NCBI GenBank assembly: GCA_047495785.1
Contig: JBLDXI010000024.1
Location: 2,542,001-2,606,000 of the forward strand
DNA: 64,000 bases
Reading direction: 5' to 3'
Source of the DNA: Lepidodermella squamata
Taxonomy: Eukaryota; Gastrotricha
In this document: positions 36,601 through 49,000 of the stretch, piece by piece
How positions within the stretch are numbered: the first letter of the stretch is position 1
Layout of the letters: every line of letters starts with the position of its first letter
Notes under the pieces: model-generated
Seen by the model: only the letters and a program-made list of their open reading frames with translations
What the model was told of the DNA's origin: nothing
Database searches by the model: none
Made by a program: the position numbers and the translations under genes

Positions 36601-39600
36601 ACAAACCATAATTCCCTAGTTGAGTTTTCAAATCATCAGCTTTGTGCTCCTTAATCGGAGGTTGTGTGAATGGCTACTGTTCGAAACCAAACACTTGCAC
36701 ATGCGAGTCAGGTTGGGAAGGAGCAAACTGTTCAACAGGTAGGTTGATTTGAGGGGAAAAATATACAGTACAATTTTGAGACCTCCTTGCCCAGCCAATT
36801 GCTCAGCTATTGGATCGTGTGTTAACGGCGGAAGCTGTTCCGCACCAAATGCTTGCAAATGTCCAACGGGTTGGGGTGGAATCAACTGTGCAAACTGTAG
36901 GTTCATCTTAAATTAAAACGTTCAGGTAACTTGCTTGGATTTCTCTCCCCAAGTGTCTTGCACATCTATTGGGGGGTTTCAGAATAACGGAACATGTTCC
37001 GGTCCTGACACTTGCACTTGCAGCTCGGGTTGGACGGGCGTAAACTGTTCAACAGGTAGCTCTGAAATCGCACCTTAGCCCACTGATAATCTTGAACGAT
37101 TTCTAGCGACATGTTCTAGCATCGGTGGCTGCTTGAACGGCGGTACTTGTGTTGGACCTAATCAGTGTAAATGTGGAAATGGTTGGAAGGGAGCTAACTG
37201 CACCGCATGTTTGACCTAGACTGACGTTTATTTTTTGATAAGCTAGCTTTTAATTCTTAGATGACTGTTCTGCTGTTGGCGAATGTCAGAACAATGGCAC
37301 CTGTTCAAGTGTCAATGTATGTACGTGTGCGACTGGCTGGGCAGGAAAGAACTGCACGACTTGTAAGCTTTGAGAATTATGTCGACAAGTTGACCACTTG
37401 AAATTTCAGTCACATGCACCGCAATTGGTGGATGTTACAACGGAGGTAATTGCTCAGGTCCCAACACTTGCACTTGTCCATCGGGCTGGGGCGGGAAAAA
37501 CTGCAGTAACGGTGAATTCTTAGATGAAACATTGAATCATTTACTTTTATCATTTACTTTTATCCGAAAATTTATCCGTTAGTCGATTGTACTGACATTG
37601 GAACTTGCTTAAACGGTGGGACATGTGCCGCTCCAAACAACTGCAGTTGTGTCAATGGTTATGAGGGAATGAACTGCAACAAAGGTACTTTCAATTAAAA
37701 TAGGAAAGGCCCGAATAATTTGTCGTTTTTGCAGCGCCTTTCACCTGCAATGGCTTCGGAGGCTGCCAAAATAATGCAACTTGCATCGGGGAAAACAACT
37801 GCAACTGTACCTCACAATGGACTGGAGATAGTTGTGCGATACGTAAGTGCTTTCATTACTGCTTTCATCCAAAAACGACTGGTTTTCTTAGCGAGTTGTG
37901 CTAGAATTGGGGACTGCAAGAACAGCGGCGTCTGTGTTATGCCTGATACCTGCATCTGCCCTCCAAGATGGGGCGGACCAGACTGTTCGGTGAAGCTAAA
38001 CACATCATCTAGCGAAATAGTCTCGATCGACTTCATGTCACATCTTTCAAATCAAACGCTGATCCTCACAGCCGCGGCTCTGGGCGGGGTCGTGAAACAG
38101 GCATCTGATGGTATAGCTGCCGTTTACAACGCATCGCTGACCATTGATTTCGTCGGCTCGATGAGCTCGGTTATGGCCCGTTATAGCGCAATGGCTTCAT
38201 CGATGACCCCGAAGCAAATCGAGACAGTGGCACAGTACTTTGCAGATGCATCTAACGCTGTGATGTATGCTATCGCTGATCAAATTCCCGTAGTTCCCAA
38301 GTCCATCGCGCCAACCAGGCCAAATAAATGCTCGGTGTCTTCAACTACAACAACTCCTGAAACACCTGTCATGAAGATGAAATCTGACCAAACAGACAAT
38401 CTATACGGCAGCTTCGCAGAAATGGTTGATGGTATGATGAAGTTGGTTCGAGCTGGGTTATCCGAGGGCAAAAACTACACATACAACGGCGATTTCTTCT
38501 CTTACATCGTTTCAGGCGCTCAGGTTCAGAATCTTGCTGGTCGGCAATTCGAAACAGCTCATGCGGCGGTTGAGTTCAATTCGCTGCAAGATATGTCGGA
38601 GCATTTTGAAACCGGCTCTTTGGCTCTCAAATCTACTGATGTGGTAATCGTGGCTCTGAACGCTTACATCGTAAACGTGTTGAATCCAGCGAAATCTTTC
38701 AACATGCCTACCATCTCAGTTAAAGTTTTCTATAAAGGTACTGAGTTGGTCCTCAACAGGAAACATCCGGTCAAACTGATTGGCAAAACGGACGACCAGA
38801 AGTCTGCTAAACTTGGCAATCAGAAGTCAGATACGCCGTGTGATGTGAGCAGTGTCACCTGCGACCCATCGATTAACGGAGATACGTTGGGCTCTCTTGC
38901 CTCTTTGACGGTATCACTCGGCGCTGGTGATTTCTTCATCAAATTCCCGGCAATTGAGCAGAACTTTTCAGTCTACATTGCCGTGAATGGGACTCCGACA
39001 CCCCTTTCATACGCTTGGTATCTTTACGTCTGGCAAACTGGGTATAATATAACGACAAACTCAAGCTTTCCTGAGCTGAAGATCACGCAATCTGCCAAGG
39101 AGACGAAAGTATTTCTGAGTGAACGAGTTTTGCTTGTTAATATTGCAAGGAAATACGGATATCAATCGAATGCTACCTTTGCTATCAATGTCCTGGGCAA
39201 GAAAGACTTCTCATCCCTCTCGCCAATGGATGACATCCCAGCTTCCGCCTGTGAACTGATCAAATCCTCGGGTTATCACGTAAAAATTGATTTCGCTAAT
39301 GATGATTCAAATCGACGTAGGAAAAGAGATACAGGTGACGATACGAGTGATTACTCAGATGATTTCGAGCTAGACGCCGGCTCTGATGACAGGTCTGTCG
39401 CTTTTAAATCATCGTATTTCGGCGATTTCGGAGCTGATCTCGTTGTTTCACCTAACACGATCGAATTTTCAAATATATTTGCCAACTTCGCTTCCCTTCT
39501 GTCCGACAATATGTTCGTATTCGCGTTCATGATCGCAGCCGTAGTTTTCTTTCTCATCGGAGTCGCAACTGTTGCATACTTCGATAAAGTTGATATCAAG

Positions 39601-42600
39601 GAATGGGCATTCCTGCCCCTTCTCAGCAATAAGCTCCAAGAAAATCATAAATATCTCATTTCGGTCGACTACGTCAAGGTCAAGAACTACCATCTCAAGC
39701 CTAAAGTCTGTCTCCGCGCCATTGGGGACACCAGTGATACCAATTGGAGGCTTCTGGATGACGGAGATCGAACTCCGAACTTTAATGGAAAACGACCGGC
39801 CAATTTCTTGATGACAACACGTTTACCGCTTGGTATAATCGAGTCGATCGAATTGAATTTGCAAAGCCGATTGCCAGCACCTAATCCTGAATCCGCCTTG
39901 AAGATCTTTGTGGACAAGATAATCATCGTCGATGTCTCGAAGGGTAGGAAATTTGTTTTCCTGTTCAACGCCGATATTGCAGCCGGAGAAGCGAAGAAAG
40001 TCAATCTTGTGACAGAAGATGAAATCAAGACGTTTAGCTATCTTGTCCGATCGCATTCGAGGGTCGGCTTCTTCTCGTCCCATCCTTGGTTATCGATCGC
40101 AAGGAGGCCATTGCCGAGCAACTGGACCAGGTGCGAGAGACTGGCTTGCGTTGTCAGTGCCCTGTTCATGGCTATGTTGGTAAATGCGATGTTCTACGGC
40201 AAAGAGAACCAATCGCCTCGAGTTGGTGTGAAAATCGGTGGATTCTTCCGGCTGTCCTGGTTCACAATCTACACCAGCTTCGTTGGATGTGTGATTGCCG
40301 TACCACCTACTGCAATGATGGCATTCATTTTCCGGCGCATAAGGCGGAGATCCGCTGAGAGGAGCAACTATACAACAATTTTCAATGCTGTAGTCAATGA
40401 GAGAGACGAAGAAGATGAAAACGGCAAGAAAATAAAGAAGCCCTTTCTTCTCCCGTTTGGATGCGTTGTAATCGCATGGCTCTGTACGTTTTTATTCCAT
40501 AATTCCTATTCATGATTTTTTAAATGTTCATTTCAGTGGTCGCCGGTTGCGTTGGATCATCGGCTTTCTTTGTTGTCATGTATAGCCTTCAATGGGGTCG
40601 GGAGAAATCCCTTCAATGGCTAAGTGGCATGGTAATGGGCATAGCGCAAGACATCGCCCTGATTCAAACTGTGAAGGTCACCATGGGTTCCCTGGTCAGC
40701 TCGACCATGTTATCCTTACCTGAGGATGGCGTTTCTCTTGGAAAGCTCACCTTTTCCAAGTACAACTCGAATCAAAAGGCAATGCTGTTCAAAAGAATGC
40801 GAAATATCATCGCTGGAATATTCCACCACATTGTTTATGTCATCTCGTTCGCTATTGTCATAGCGGCAACTCAAAATGCTCTGGCCTATCAGCAAGTCAA
40901 GGACATCAAACAGCTGGTTATTTTGGATTCACCTGGTCAGATGGCTGTTATTCAGGGTTACAGCGAGATTTACGACTGGCTGAACAATAAATTGCTGCCA
41001 AATTTCTACACAGCTAATCAATTGAGCAAAGGACTGAAATTCAACAACAAAAACATATACCAAGTCACCAATCATGATGTTGTAATTCTTGGTCCTGTTC
41101 GTCTCAGGCAACAGCGTGTGATAAAAGGTATGTGTTTGCTCTCATTTCCAAATTTTTCATTTTATGCCTGCTTTTATAGCCCTTTGTCCATTGGCTACTT
41201 CTATCGTCCCAAAATTCGTGTCGAGATACGTCTACCCTTTGACAAACGGTACCACCTGCCATTCACCGTATTCAGATCTTCTTGGCATCGGTTCGACATC
41301 GGAGAGTCGCCAATTCACAAACTACAACTGGACTTACCTACCAAACTACACAAAATGGCCATCAAATGTTACTTCAGAACAGGCTCCATGGGTGTTTCGA
41401 GATGACGATGGTATTCCTTACTCAGGCTGGCAAGCGACATACAAAAGCGGTGGTTATTATGTCGACCTCCCAGTTCAATTATCTAAGGCCAGAGTTTTCG
41501 TCAATCAACTCCGCGATAGTCGATGGCTTGACAACTCTACATCAGTCCTTTTTGTTGACCTCGTCCTCTTCAACCCACAGGTCAACTTATTCATGGCGGT
41601 GAAGGTTGTTTTCGAAGCACTAAGTGCTGGCGGAATGGCCTACCATGCTAGAGTGTACCCTCTCCAGCTGTATCAATACATTGGCGCCAGCTCGATCTTC
41701 ATCTTCGCCATTCAGGGCATTTGGATTCTGCTTGTTCTTTCCCAACTGGTCAAAGTTCTTATCAAGGTGAAGAAACAAGGAGCTAGCAAATTTCGGAAGG
41801 ATGGTTGGAATTGGTTGGAAATAGCCCAAATCATGAGTGCCCTAGCTATCGTCGGCCTCTTCATCGCCAGGATGCTGGTCGTCATAAAAGCAGTAACTAG
41901 ACTTCAAACTGATCGAACGTCGTTCGTCAACTTCGATCTGTTAGTCAACTGGGAGGCGCTTATGGCTAACTTGTACGGGATATCATTCTTTATGGCAATG
42001 CTCCTGTTTTTCCGTCATCTCACCTTCAACAAGCACTGGTGCATGTTCTTGGGCACTTTGTCGAAGGGAAAGGCTGATCTGATCTCGTTCATTGTCATTT
42101 TCACACTGATAACTGTCATTTTTGCTATCTTGGGATATCTGAGCATGGGGACAACATGCGAAGAGTTTCAGTCGTTTTCCGCATCCCTGCTCACCTTGAT
42201 TCAGAATATAATTGGTGTTACTGGATCGTTGATGAGCTTGAGTTTCACGTCGAGATTCATCATGATCTTCTGCCTTGCTTATTCAACAATTGTCATGTTT
42301 TTGGCCGTTCAAATTTTCATGACTATAATTTCGGTAACTTACGGGGATATTGCTGCTGATGTGGAGGGCAAGACTGATTGGGATCATGAACTCGCTTCTT
42401 ATATGGCCAAAGAGCTAGTAGCAACTAACGGAGGTGACGGAGACAAGCCACAACAAGAGTTTAAACCAGTCGGCGAGAGAAATTTCGCAAAATGTAATGA
42501 TATTTCTCTATTTCGCATTTCTTACCATTTCATTGGATTATCACCCATTTCAGTTGAGACGGTTATTCATCGATTACTTGGGACAGTTGAGAGTATGGTA

Positions 42601-42994
42601 AAAGAAGAGTCACCCGACGTTGAAGAAAAGCGGCATAAGTGCTTCATGCATTGGCTGGAAATGAAGTTGCAAGAAGCGCCATTTAAACAAGAGCACGATA
42701 GAGTAAGACGACGATCGAGCAACTTGAGAGGTTTTTTGCTTCCCTACATGCCCGTCTCTTAATTAAGTTTCATGTTCAGGTGATAATTTCATGGCACTTC
42801 AAATCGCTGGCTTTGCTCCGATTCAACCATCGCCATTTTTAACTCCTCAATCTGCTGCTTTGAATCACGACCCGCTGCGCAATGTCATGTTTTCAAAGAA
42901 TAAGCTGCAAATCACAGCGGGTCAAATGCCGACAGGCTCGATTCGTGAAATGTACGATCGGGAGACACCCAAAGATAATTTCAATGGAAAATGA
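30657..42994 (+). CDS. Polycystin-1-like protein with F5/8C-FReD-PAN-CCP-EGF ectodomain, copy C (apparently intact)
   Basis: Exons: 30657-30720, 30838-31124, 31170-31416, 31471-32023, 32075-32190, 33146-33957, 34017-34710, 34772-36268, ten EGF exons 36341-37842, 37892-40483, 40537-41127, 41180-42493, 42554-42730, 42780-42994. Joined length is about 3,390 residues with no stop. The first exon encodes a short hydrophobic leader (SLLALCSIINSI). Order as in B: discoidin, EGF-like, FReD x4, PAN, CCP x3, 11 EGFs, RRRKR basic site near 39310-39330, TM1, PLAT, polycystin region with TOP-like domain (SGGYYVDLP) and six-TM channel core. EGF5 has Phe for a structural Cys (36977-36979). It likely forms or joins a polycystin channel complex at the plasma or ciliary membrane; that is family knowledge, not shown here. 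Confidence 0.9.
32280..32366 (+). repeat. Degenerate tandem repeat, unit about 14-18 nt
   Basis: Five to six imperfect copies of TTGCTCTTA(A)ATCG in a row (TTGCTCTTAAATCGG, TTGCTCTCTTATCGG, TTGCTCTTAATGCA, TTGCTCTTTAATCG, TTGCTCTTAGATCGCG, GTGCTCTTTAGTC). Intronic minisatellite. Confidence 0.75.
32557..32896. mobile_element. Foldback/MITE element with about 140-nt inverted arms
   Basis: The arm 32557-32700 is repeated in inverse orientation at 32762-32896 with only small differences, mainly in an A-run and one or two bases. The central loop is about 60 nt. Outer ends read CATATTTCGACC and its complement. There is no coding capacity. A structure of two long arms and a short loop fits a foldback or MITE-type element inserted in the intron. 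I could not identify a target-site duplication. Confidence 0.8.
36341..37990 (+). repeat. Array of 11 EGF-like modules in copy C
   Basis: Exons 36341-36442, 36494-36586, 36640-36738, 36795-36896, 36954-37055, 37107-37208, 37261-37362, 37410-37511, 37583-37684 and 37735-37842; the eleventh opens exon 37892. Module 2 is a hybrid: its first half (LCFGGCVNGYC) matches B module 2, and its end plus the following intron (GSNCTN, GGTTTGATTGATTCA) match module 1. Module 3 then repeats the module-2 type. Module 5 lacks its second-loop Cys (TTT at 36977-36979). Confidence 0.9.
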
Positions 42995-43563
42995 ATGCAG
43001 AAACAGGCCATCTCGCTAAACTTGAATTTCATTCAGGTCAAAATGTTGCAGTTGTTTTTAAGAAACTAGCAGTAGCTGACCCATGATTTTCTGTTTGTGA
43101 AATGTAGGGACTCTCCATCGTGTGATTACTAGACTGAATAGTATTTTTGTTCTTCGCTGCAGGTGTTTTGACGGCCCAGTGAGTGTAAAATAAATAACTG
43201 GACCTTTTTGTTCAGGTGCGACTAACGTGGAAAGCTTGGTTAACTTATAGTTTAGCTAGCGATTTGGCTGTGCTTGAATCCTTTTGCTTACGTTTGGGTT
43301 TTGGCTCGGCCTTATGAACAATTGTAATCCAACATTACTTTGAACTTTGAAAAACAGCAGCTTACAAAATAGTCAAAGCAAAACTAAGATGTTCAGCATT
43401 TTATTTTGAAGGAATGATGCATAATATTAATTAAGGAACCGATTATGTGAACCATTTATCAATAAAACTAAGCAGCGTGTTGTCCCAGGTCTCGATTGTT
43501 CGAAGCTTTCGTTGTAAAAAGTCAATTATTCAATGTTTATTCAATCATTCCAAGCTCTCATAA
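42995..43563. other. Copy C 3' region, no gene
   Basis: Similar to the region after copy B (27913-28470). Holds the poly(A) signals and the 3' flank of the antisense ankyrin gene. The two transcripts converge here. Confidence 0.6.
43461..43466 (+). promoter_or_regulatory. Poly(A) signal AATAAA of copy C
   Basis: Lies at the same place relative to flanking GTGTTGTCCCAGG as the copy B signal. A second AATAAA nearer the stop, about 43187-43192, is an alternative site. Confidence 0.55.
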
Positions 43564-44558
43564 TCAGCGATTGATACTAGATGAACTCGAAGGGTCAAAA
43601 CCAGCTGCATCGCAAACACTCATGCCAGCAGGCCATCTTTCCTTCATGAAATTCAGCGCATCAAAATTCAGATTTCGAGCCGCCCAATGCAATGGTGTCC
43701 GCCCTTCGTTGTCCGCTACTTTCAACCCATCCGGCCACGTATTATAAAACATTCTAATGATATGCGTGTGACCCATCATCGCTGCGTAATGAAATGCAGT
43801 ATAGCCAACTTTATCCTGAATCTTTATCAAGTCAGGGTTCTGTTCACAGAAGAATTTCACAGCGTCCTCATTCCCATTGAACGCGGCTGAGTGCAGCACG
43901 GCTTTGCCTTCATTGTTCACGATGGTTAACGCTTCGGGCCACTTTTTCGCGATTTGCATTATTGCTTCGATCACTCCAGCATCGGCAGCTAGATGCAGAA
44001 CTGTTCTACCTTCATTGTCGCGAATTCTGATCAAGTCAGGAGTTTTTCAAGCAGAAATTCGACGACCTCTGGATACGTGACTGCCAGATGAAGCGGGGAC
44101 AGCCCTTCACGATCCAGATCAGAAGCAAGCTTTGGACATTTGGCGTAAAGGTATTTGACGATTTCGAGATGCCCAAATAGTGCTGCGCTGTGCAGAGGGG
44201 TTTGTCCTAAACCGTCGCGGGCTTCAACACACTCGGGCCATTTCTCTGTCAAGAGTTTTACCATTCCGACTCTTCCGCTTGAAGCCGCTTTCTGCAAGCA
44301 AAATATGCCGGTTGTATCAGTGGTTTTGAGTAGATCAGGACATTTCTCTATCACGTACTCAGCGAACGCGACGTGATCAGTTTCGGCAGCCTTGTGCAGG
44401 ACAGTTCTTCCGTGTCCATCGCGGCTTTTAAAGGCGATGGGATGACTTTCGAAGATCGATTTAGCAACATCGATATCTCCCTGTTCACCGGCGCTGTGAA
44501 GTTTCTCGGCGAAATCGTCATAAGGAACACTGTCCTTCCTCTTCATACAAATAGCCAT
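43564..44558 (-). pseudogene. Ankyrin-repeat protein gene, intronless, one frameshift
   Basis: Read on the - strand from ATG at 44556-44558, about 330 codons encode nine or so 33-34-residue ankyrin repeats (pattern DGHGRTVLHKAA...A..VIEKCPDLLK). The frame breaks near 44035-44050, where LLEK is followed by a shifted PDLIRIRD. The second half (to 43564) continues the repeat register exactly but has no ATG of its own, so a single base is missing relative to neighbouring repeats. The break is beside a run of five A, so an assembly error is possible. No intron, signal peptide or partner domain is visible; ankyrin repeats bind other proteins. It sits antisense in the spacer and a relic remains after copy B. 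Either a recent pseudogene or a real gene with a base error. Confidence 0.75.
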
Positions 44559-46078
44559 TTTGCACGGTCAGCCGATCCTAAATCAGAAAAGTAAATATTG
44601 GCTGTAATGAGGGAAAGATGAAAGTACTAGAAAGAACAATTAGAATGATTAGAAGAAAAGGGCTGGATTTTGCGCACTGAATATTAAAAATCGTGAAAAG
44701 CAAAATGCTGTATGCCTGACATTGTTGTTGTGCTTGGCATTTAACAACGGGAGATAAGTTTGTAAATTATGAATGAAAGAGTTATTGATTTCGACAAAAC
44801 TACGCATTTTACATGGCGGTGAAATAGTGATGAGTAACTCCCAACAAAATAAACTCCGAGGAGTTCTTAGCGTTTAGTGCTTGAACACACTCTTACCTGG
44901 ACATTTTGATACAGGTTACGGGTGTATGAAATAGGGTCCACATAATTTCACGACTAAAAATTAGCTTCCAGCACTAAATTAAAGCGCCCTGGCACTATAT
45001 TTTTCAGATTCCTCACGATTTTGGCGTTTTCGGCTTTTGATCGATAATGAAGCTTCACTTGAGAAAAACTGTGATAAAAATTCACTGAAATATGTAAATA
45101 GAATAGAAGAGAAGTGATTAAGCAGCGAGGCGCTTTGTGCCAGACTGGTAGAACCCTTCGAGCGGCCACTACGACGCAGGGCGTGGTGTTCGCAAGCTTC
45201 GGGTTCGACTGCATCCCTAGACGAAAGGCCCGGCAGTGACTCAGCTGGTAGAAGAGATTGCTGACACCAAAGAATTTATTCCTCGCAATCTTTCGACCGA
45301 ATCTTATTAATTTAAGGTTACATTGCCATTAGCTGCTATTAGCTTAACCGCGTGACTTCAATCAATTCGGTTTCGCGATACCTATTGGAAAATTTAACAA
45401 GAAGTTTTATTTTACTTATTTTACTTATTTACGAGCATCAATATCAAAGGGGCGTAGGACAGCCCAGCTGAAAAGAAGCATGCGTGTTTGACAGCAGTGT
45501 TCAATTGGTTTAAATCAGGAGTGCAGAATCTGCAGACCTTCCCGGTAGCAAACTTGAAATTTCCCGATTTTCCTGCTAGAAGGCTCAATATTTCCCCGAA
45601 ATCTCTCGAAACCACTTATTTCTCGGCAGCAATATTATTAGCTATATTATCAAGGCGCGTCGAAGTAATGCTTAACATTTGACCTATTGCATATAGCCTT
45701 TCTTTTCCTGAATGTGATTAAAAGGCTGACTAGGGTACTGCTTAAGATATTGGTTTTCATGCAAGTAATTTTAATAATGAATAGCAAACGTCATGAGCGC
45801 TGCATAAGAGAACAAAGAAACAGTTCGCAAACAAACTGCGCCTTTATGATATTTTATCGAATATCCTGATATTGTCTGATAGCAGTGTCAGAAATTAAAC
45901 TTTAATAACTTACGTGAAAGATCAAGTTGCACTTCCCCTAAGGAAACAGCGTGAGTATTGATCAACAACCTGGTTACCTAGTACAGCCTTCTATAAGCCG
46001 AACTAGGAACTCCCAGACAAAAAATTTGCCCCACCTAACTTTTGACATCTAAACATCGGGAAACCTTGGATCTGCAAA
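44559..46078. other. C-D spacer, no gene recognised; tRNA-like motifs
   Basis: About 44700-44800 matches the B-C spacer near 29500-29600. Around 45130-45310 are two sets of pol III box-like motifs: GGGTTCGACTGC near 45206, and TGACTCAGCTGGTAGAAG near 45237 with TTTCGACCGAAT about 50 nt later. They do not fold into a complete tRNA by eye, so I call no tRNA gene. The rest shows nothing I can support. Confidence 0.45.
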
Positions 46079-49000
46079 ATGATTCGAGCATTTTTACCTA
46101 TAGCCATTCTTGCTGTTCAGCTTTTGCCAAAAATCACATTCTGCCGTGAGTCATCCATGGAGTCGGTCCTGAACATAATTTGACCATTTGCATGCCACAG
46201 AGTCATGCGTTCATGGTGTCTCGAATGGCTCAGGTTCCTGCTCGTGTGATATCGGTTGGGGCGGGCAGTATTGCGACGCAGCTGCTCCTACCAGTAAGTT
46301 GTTTTGCCGAATTTTCATCGCTCGCTACTACGTTCAAATATTTAGTTTGCGAATTCGACAATCAGTGTGCGAATGGCGGAACGTGTTCTCAAAAGAACTG
46401 CTATTGCCCTGGAACTTGGTCTGGATCAAGTTGCGCCGAAACAGGCAAAATACATTAGATGAAGATACAAAGTTAGCTGTTAATTATTGGTTGTCCCAGG
46501 AACCTATACTTGTCATCCGACTGGATACGATTACCCATACTGCTACAACGGTGGTACCTGCGTGTGGGCTGCTCCAAGCAGCTCATGCGTTTGCAAACAA
46601 GGGTTCACAGGAAAATACTGCGAAACAAGTTCCATTTTTTTTATTTTTATAAACTGATTTACCCTTAACAACTTCTGTCACAGATCTTTGTCCGAATCCG
46701 TGTCAAAATGGCGGAAGTTGCACTGGAAACAATACTTGTACCTGTGCTGATGATTGGACTGGTCCAACATGCAACATTTGTAAGAAACGTAACCCTGATT
46801 CAGAATAAAAGCACTTTTCGAGTCTTTTAAGCGACTGCCTGCGAAAATGTCGAGCTTATCTCGACATTTAGTGCCACAATAACTGGGTCATCCGGCACTC
46901 CGGCGTCTGGTAACGGGAATCTCGCGAACACCAACTATTGGAGACCATCGACCACGGATACAAACCCATACATCGAGTTCGACTTCGGAAAAGAGCTGTC
47001 AATTAAAATAATCAAAATCGCTGGCGCCGGAACTGGTGGCTACCTCACTCAATATACCGTAGCTTTTCTGGCAAGAACCGGCATGGGCTCACTCTACATA
47101 CCGATCCTGACCAATCAGCAAGACCCATCGAGTCAACCTGTTGTTTATACTGGCACTGTCAACATTAGTAACACATACTTTTACCCTACTACGTTTTGCC
47201 CTGTGATAAGGACGCAAAAATTGCGGATCCATCCTAAAGCTAGCAGTGTATCCTTGACTGAGGTAAGAATGAGGTTCCTGATCTACGGCTGTTTAAACCA
47301 TGCAAGTTGCACCGTTTGCTCATCGGGAGGTTGCCAATGTCCGATTGGCTATGCCAGCTATAATACAACCCTGAATCCTTGGCCAAGTTGTGGTAGGCCT
47401 TTGCTTGAATTCTTTGAATTTAGGAACAAATGATTACTTAGACCAACTAAACTTTCCTCCGATTGACTGCGAGGATATAGCTATAAGGCAGCCTACAGCT
47501 CAAAGCGGAGTGTACACGATTCAACCATTTGGATCGACTCCTTTCGACGCATATTGTGACATGACATCTCTCGCTGGAGGCTGGACGGTCTTCCAACGAA
47601 GAGCCTCTCGGAATGTAGATTTTTTCCGAACCTGGGTCGAGTATCAATCTTTTTTCGGCAACTTCTCCGACAGCTTTTGGCTTGGCCTTGATAGCCTGTC
47701 CGCCTTAACTAATTCGCCCTACAATTTTTACAGAATAACCATAAGAGCTACTCATTTGGATAGTTTGTCACTCTTCGTAAGTATTGGCGGTATCATGAAA
47801 ATCGGACCAGCTAGTACCAACTACACAATGACCGTTGCAACAACGAATGAAGGAAGCATGGCCGGTTATATTGGTAACTCTAATGGCAAAAGGTTCAGCA
47901 CTAAAGACCGAGATAACGACCAGGTGGCTGCGACAAACTGTGCGAATGATAACAAAGGAGCATGGTGGTATGGAAGCAGCTGTCAGGCTCCGAGTTTGAA
48001 CGGGTATTTTCCTTCAAATAAGTTTTATTTCGCTTTTATCCTGTTCCTCTACTGAAAAGGGTGTACAATTCTACTGATCCATATCAAGGAGTGAATTGGC
48101 CCACTTTTCGGCCAAGCACTGAGTCTCTTCGATACGTCGCCATGATGGTTAGGCGAGAACCAGATAAAACTGTAGGGACTCCGAGTAAGTTCAGCTTCAA
48201 CCAATAATTGGGCAATTTTAAGGCGGAGTTTTGCAGCTGTTGCGTTAGCGTACACCCATCCTGTGGATTGTGCCGATATTGCCAAAAATCAGCCCCATGC
48301 TCCTAGTGGTGTGTATACCATCTACCCACCAGGAGGCAGCTCAATTCAAGCTTACTGCGAGATGTCCGCTTTAGATGGTGGCTGGACTGTAATACAGCGA
48401 AACTATGCAAATTCCGGCCAAAGCTTTAACCAGAATTACGCGACTTACGAGTCGGGATTTGGTGATCCAAGCAAGGCTTTCTATCTGGGGAACTTTGCAA
48501 TCAATCTTCTGACAACTGCCGGCCTTGTGTATCAGCTTGCTGTTGTGTTAGAGTTTACAAATACTAACCTGCGTACCTCGAGGTATCAATTTTTTTCCAT
48601 CGGCAATTCGGCTTCGAACTACGTTCTGCAAGCCTCGAACTTTGTTTCCGATCAAATCGAAAGTGCGGGCGATTCGATGACATCGCACAGTGGGAACCCG
48701 TTCCAGGTTATTTCGACCAAATCTGGAGGATGGTGGTTCAAGCCAACTGGGACAACGCCCTTTGTAGACTCAAACTTGAACGGAGAAGCTCTTAATAACA
48801 CCTTTGAACAAGGCATTGTTTGGTCTTCATGGAAATCAAGCACCCAATCCCTGAAAAGCAGCGTCATGATGATCAAACCCATGAATCCGAAGCCATACGA
48901 TTGTCTTGATATTTACAATTTGGATTCCAAAAGCATCGACGGGTTGTACTGGATTTTTCCTCTGGGAATGAAGGCACTCAAAATCTACTGCTACTTTGGA

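Noticed and set aside
45120-45200. Functional tRNA gene
   Set aside because: Box-like motifs are present but I cannot draw a 7-bp acceptor stem or an anticodon arm.
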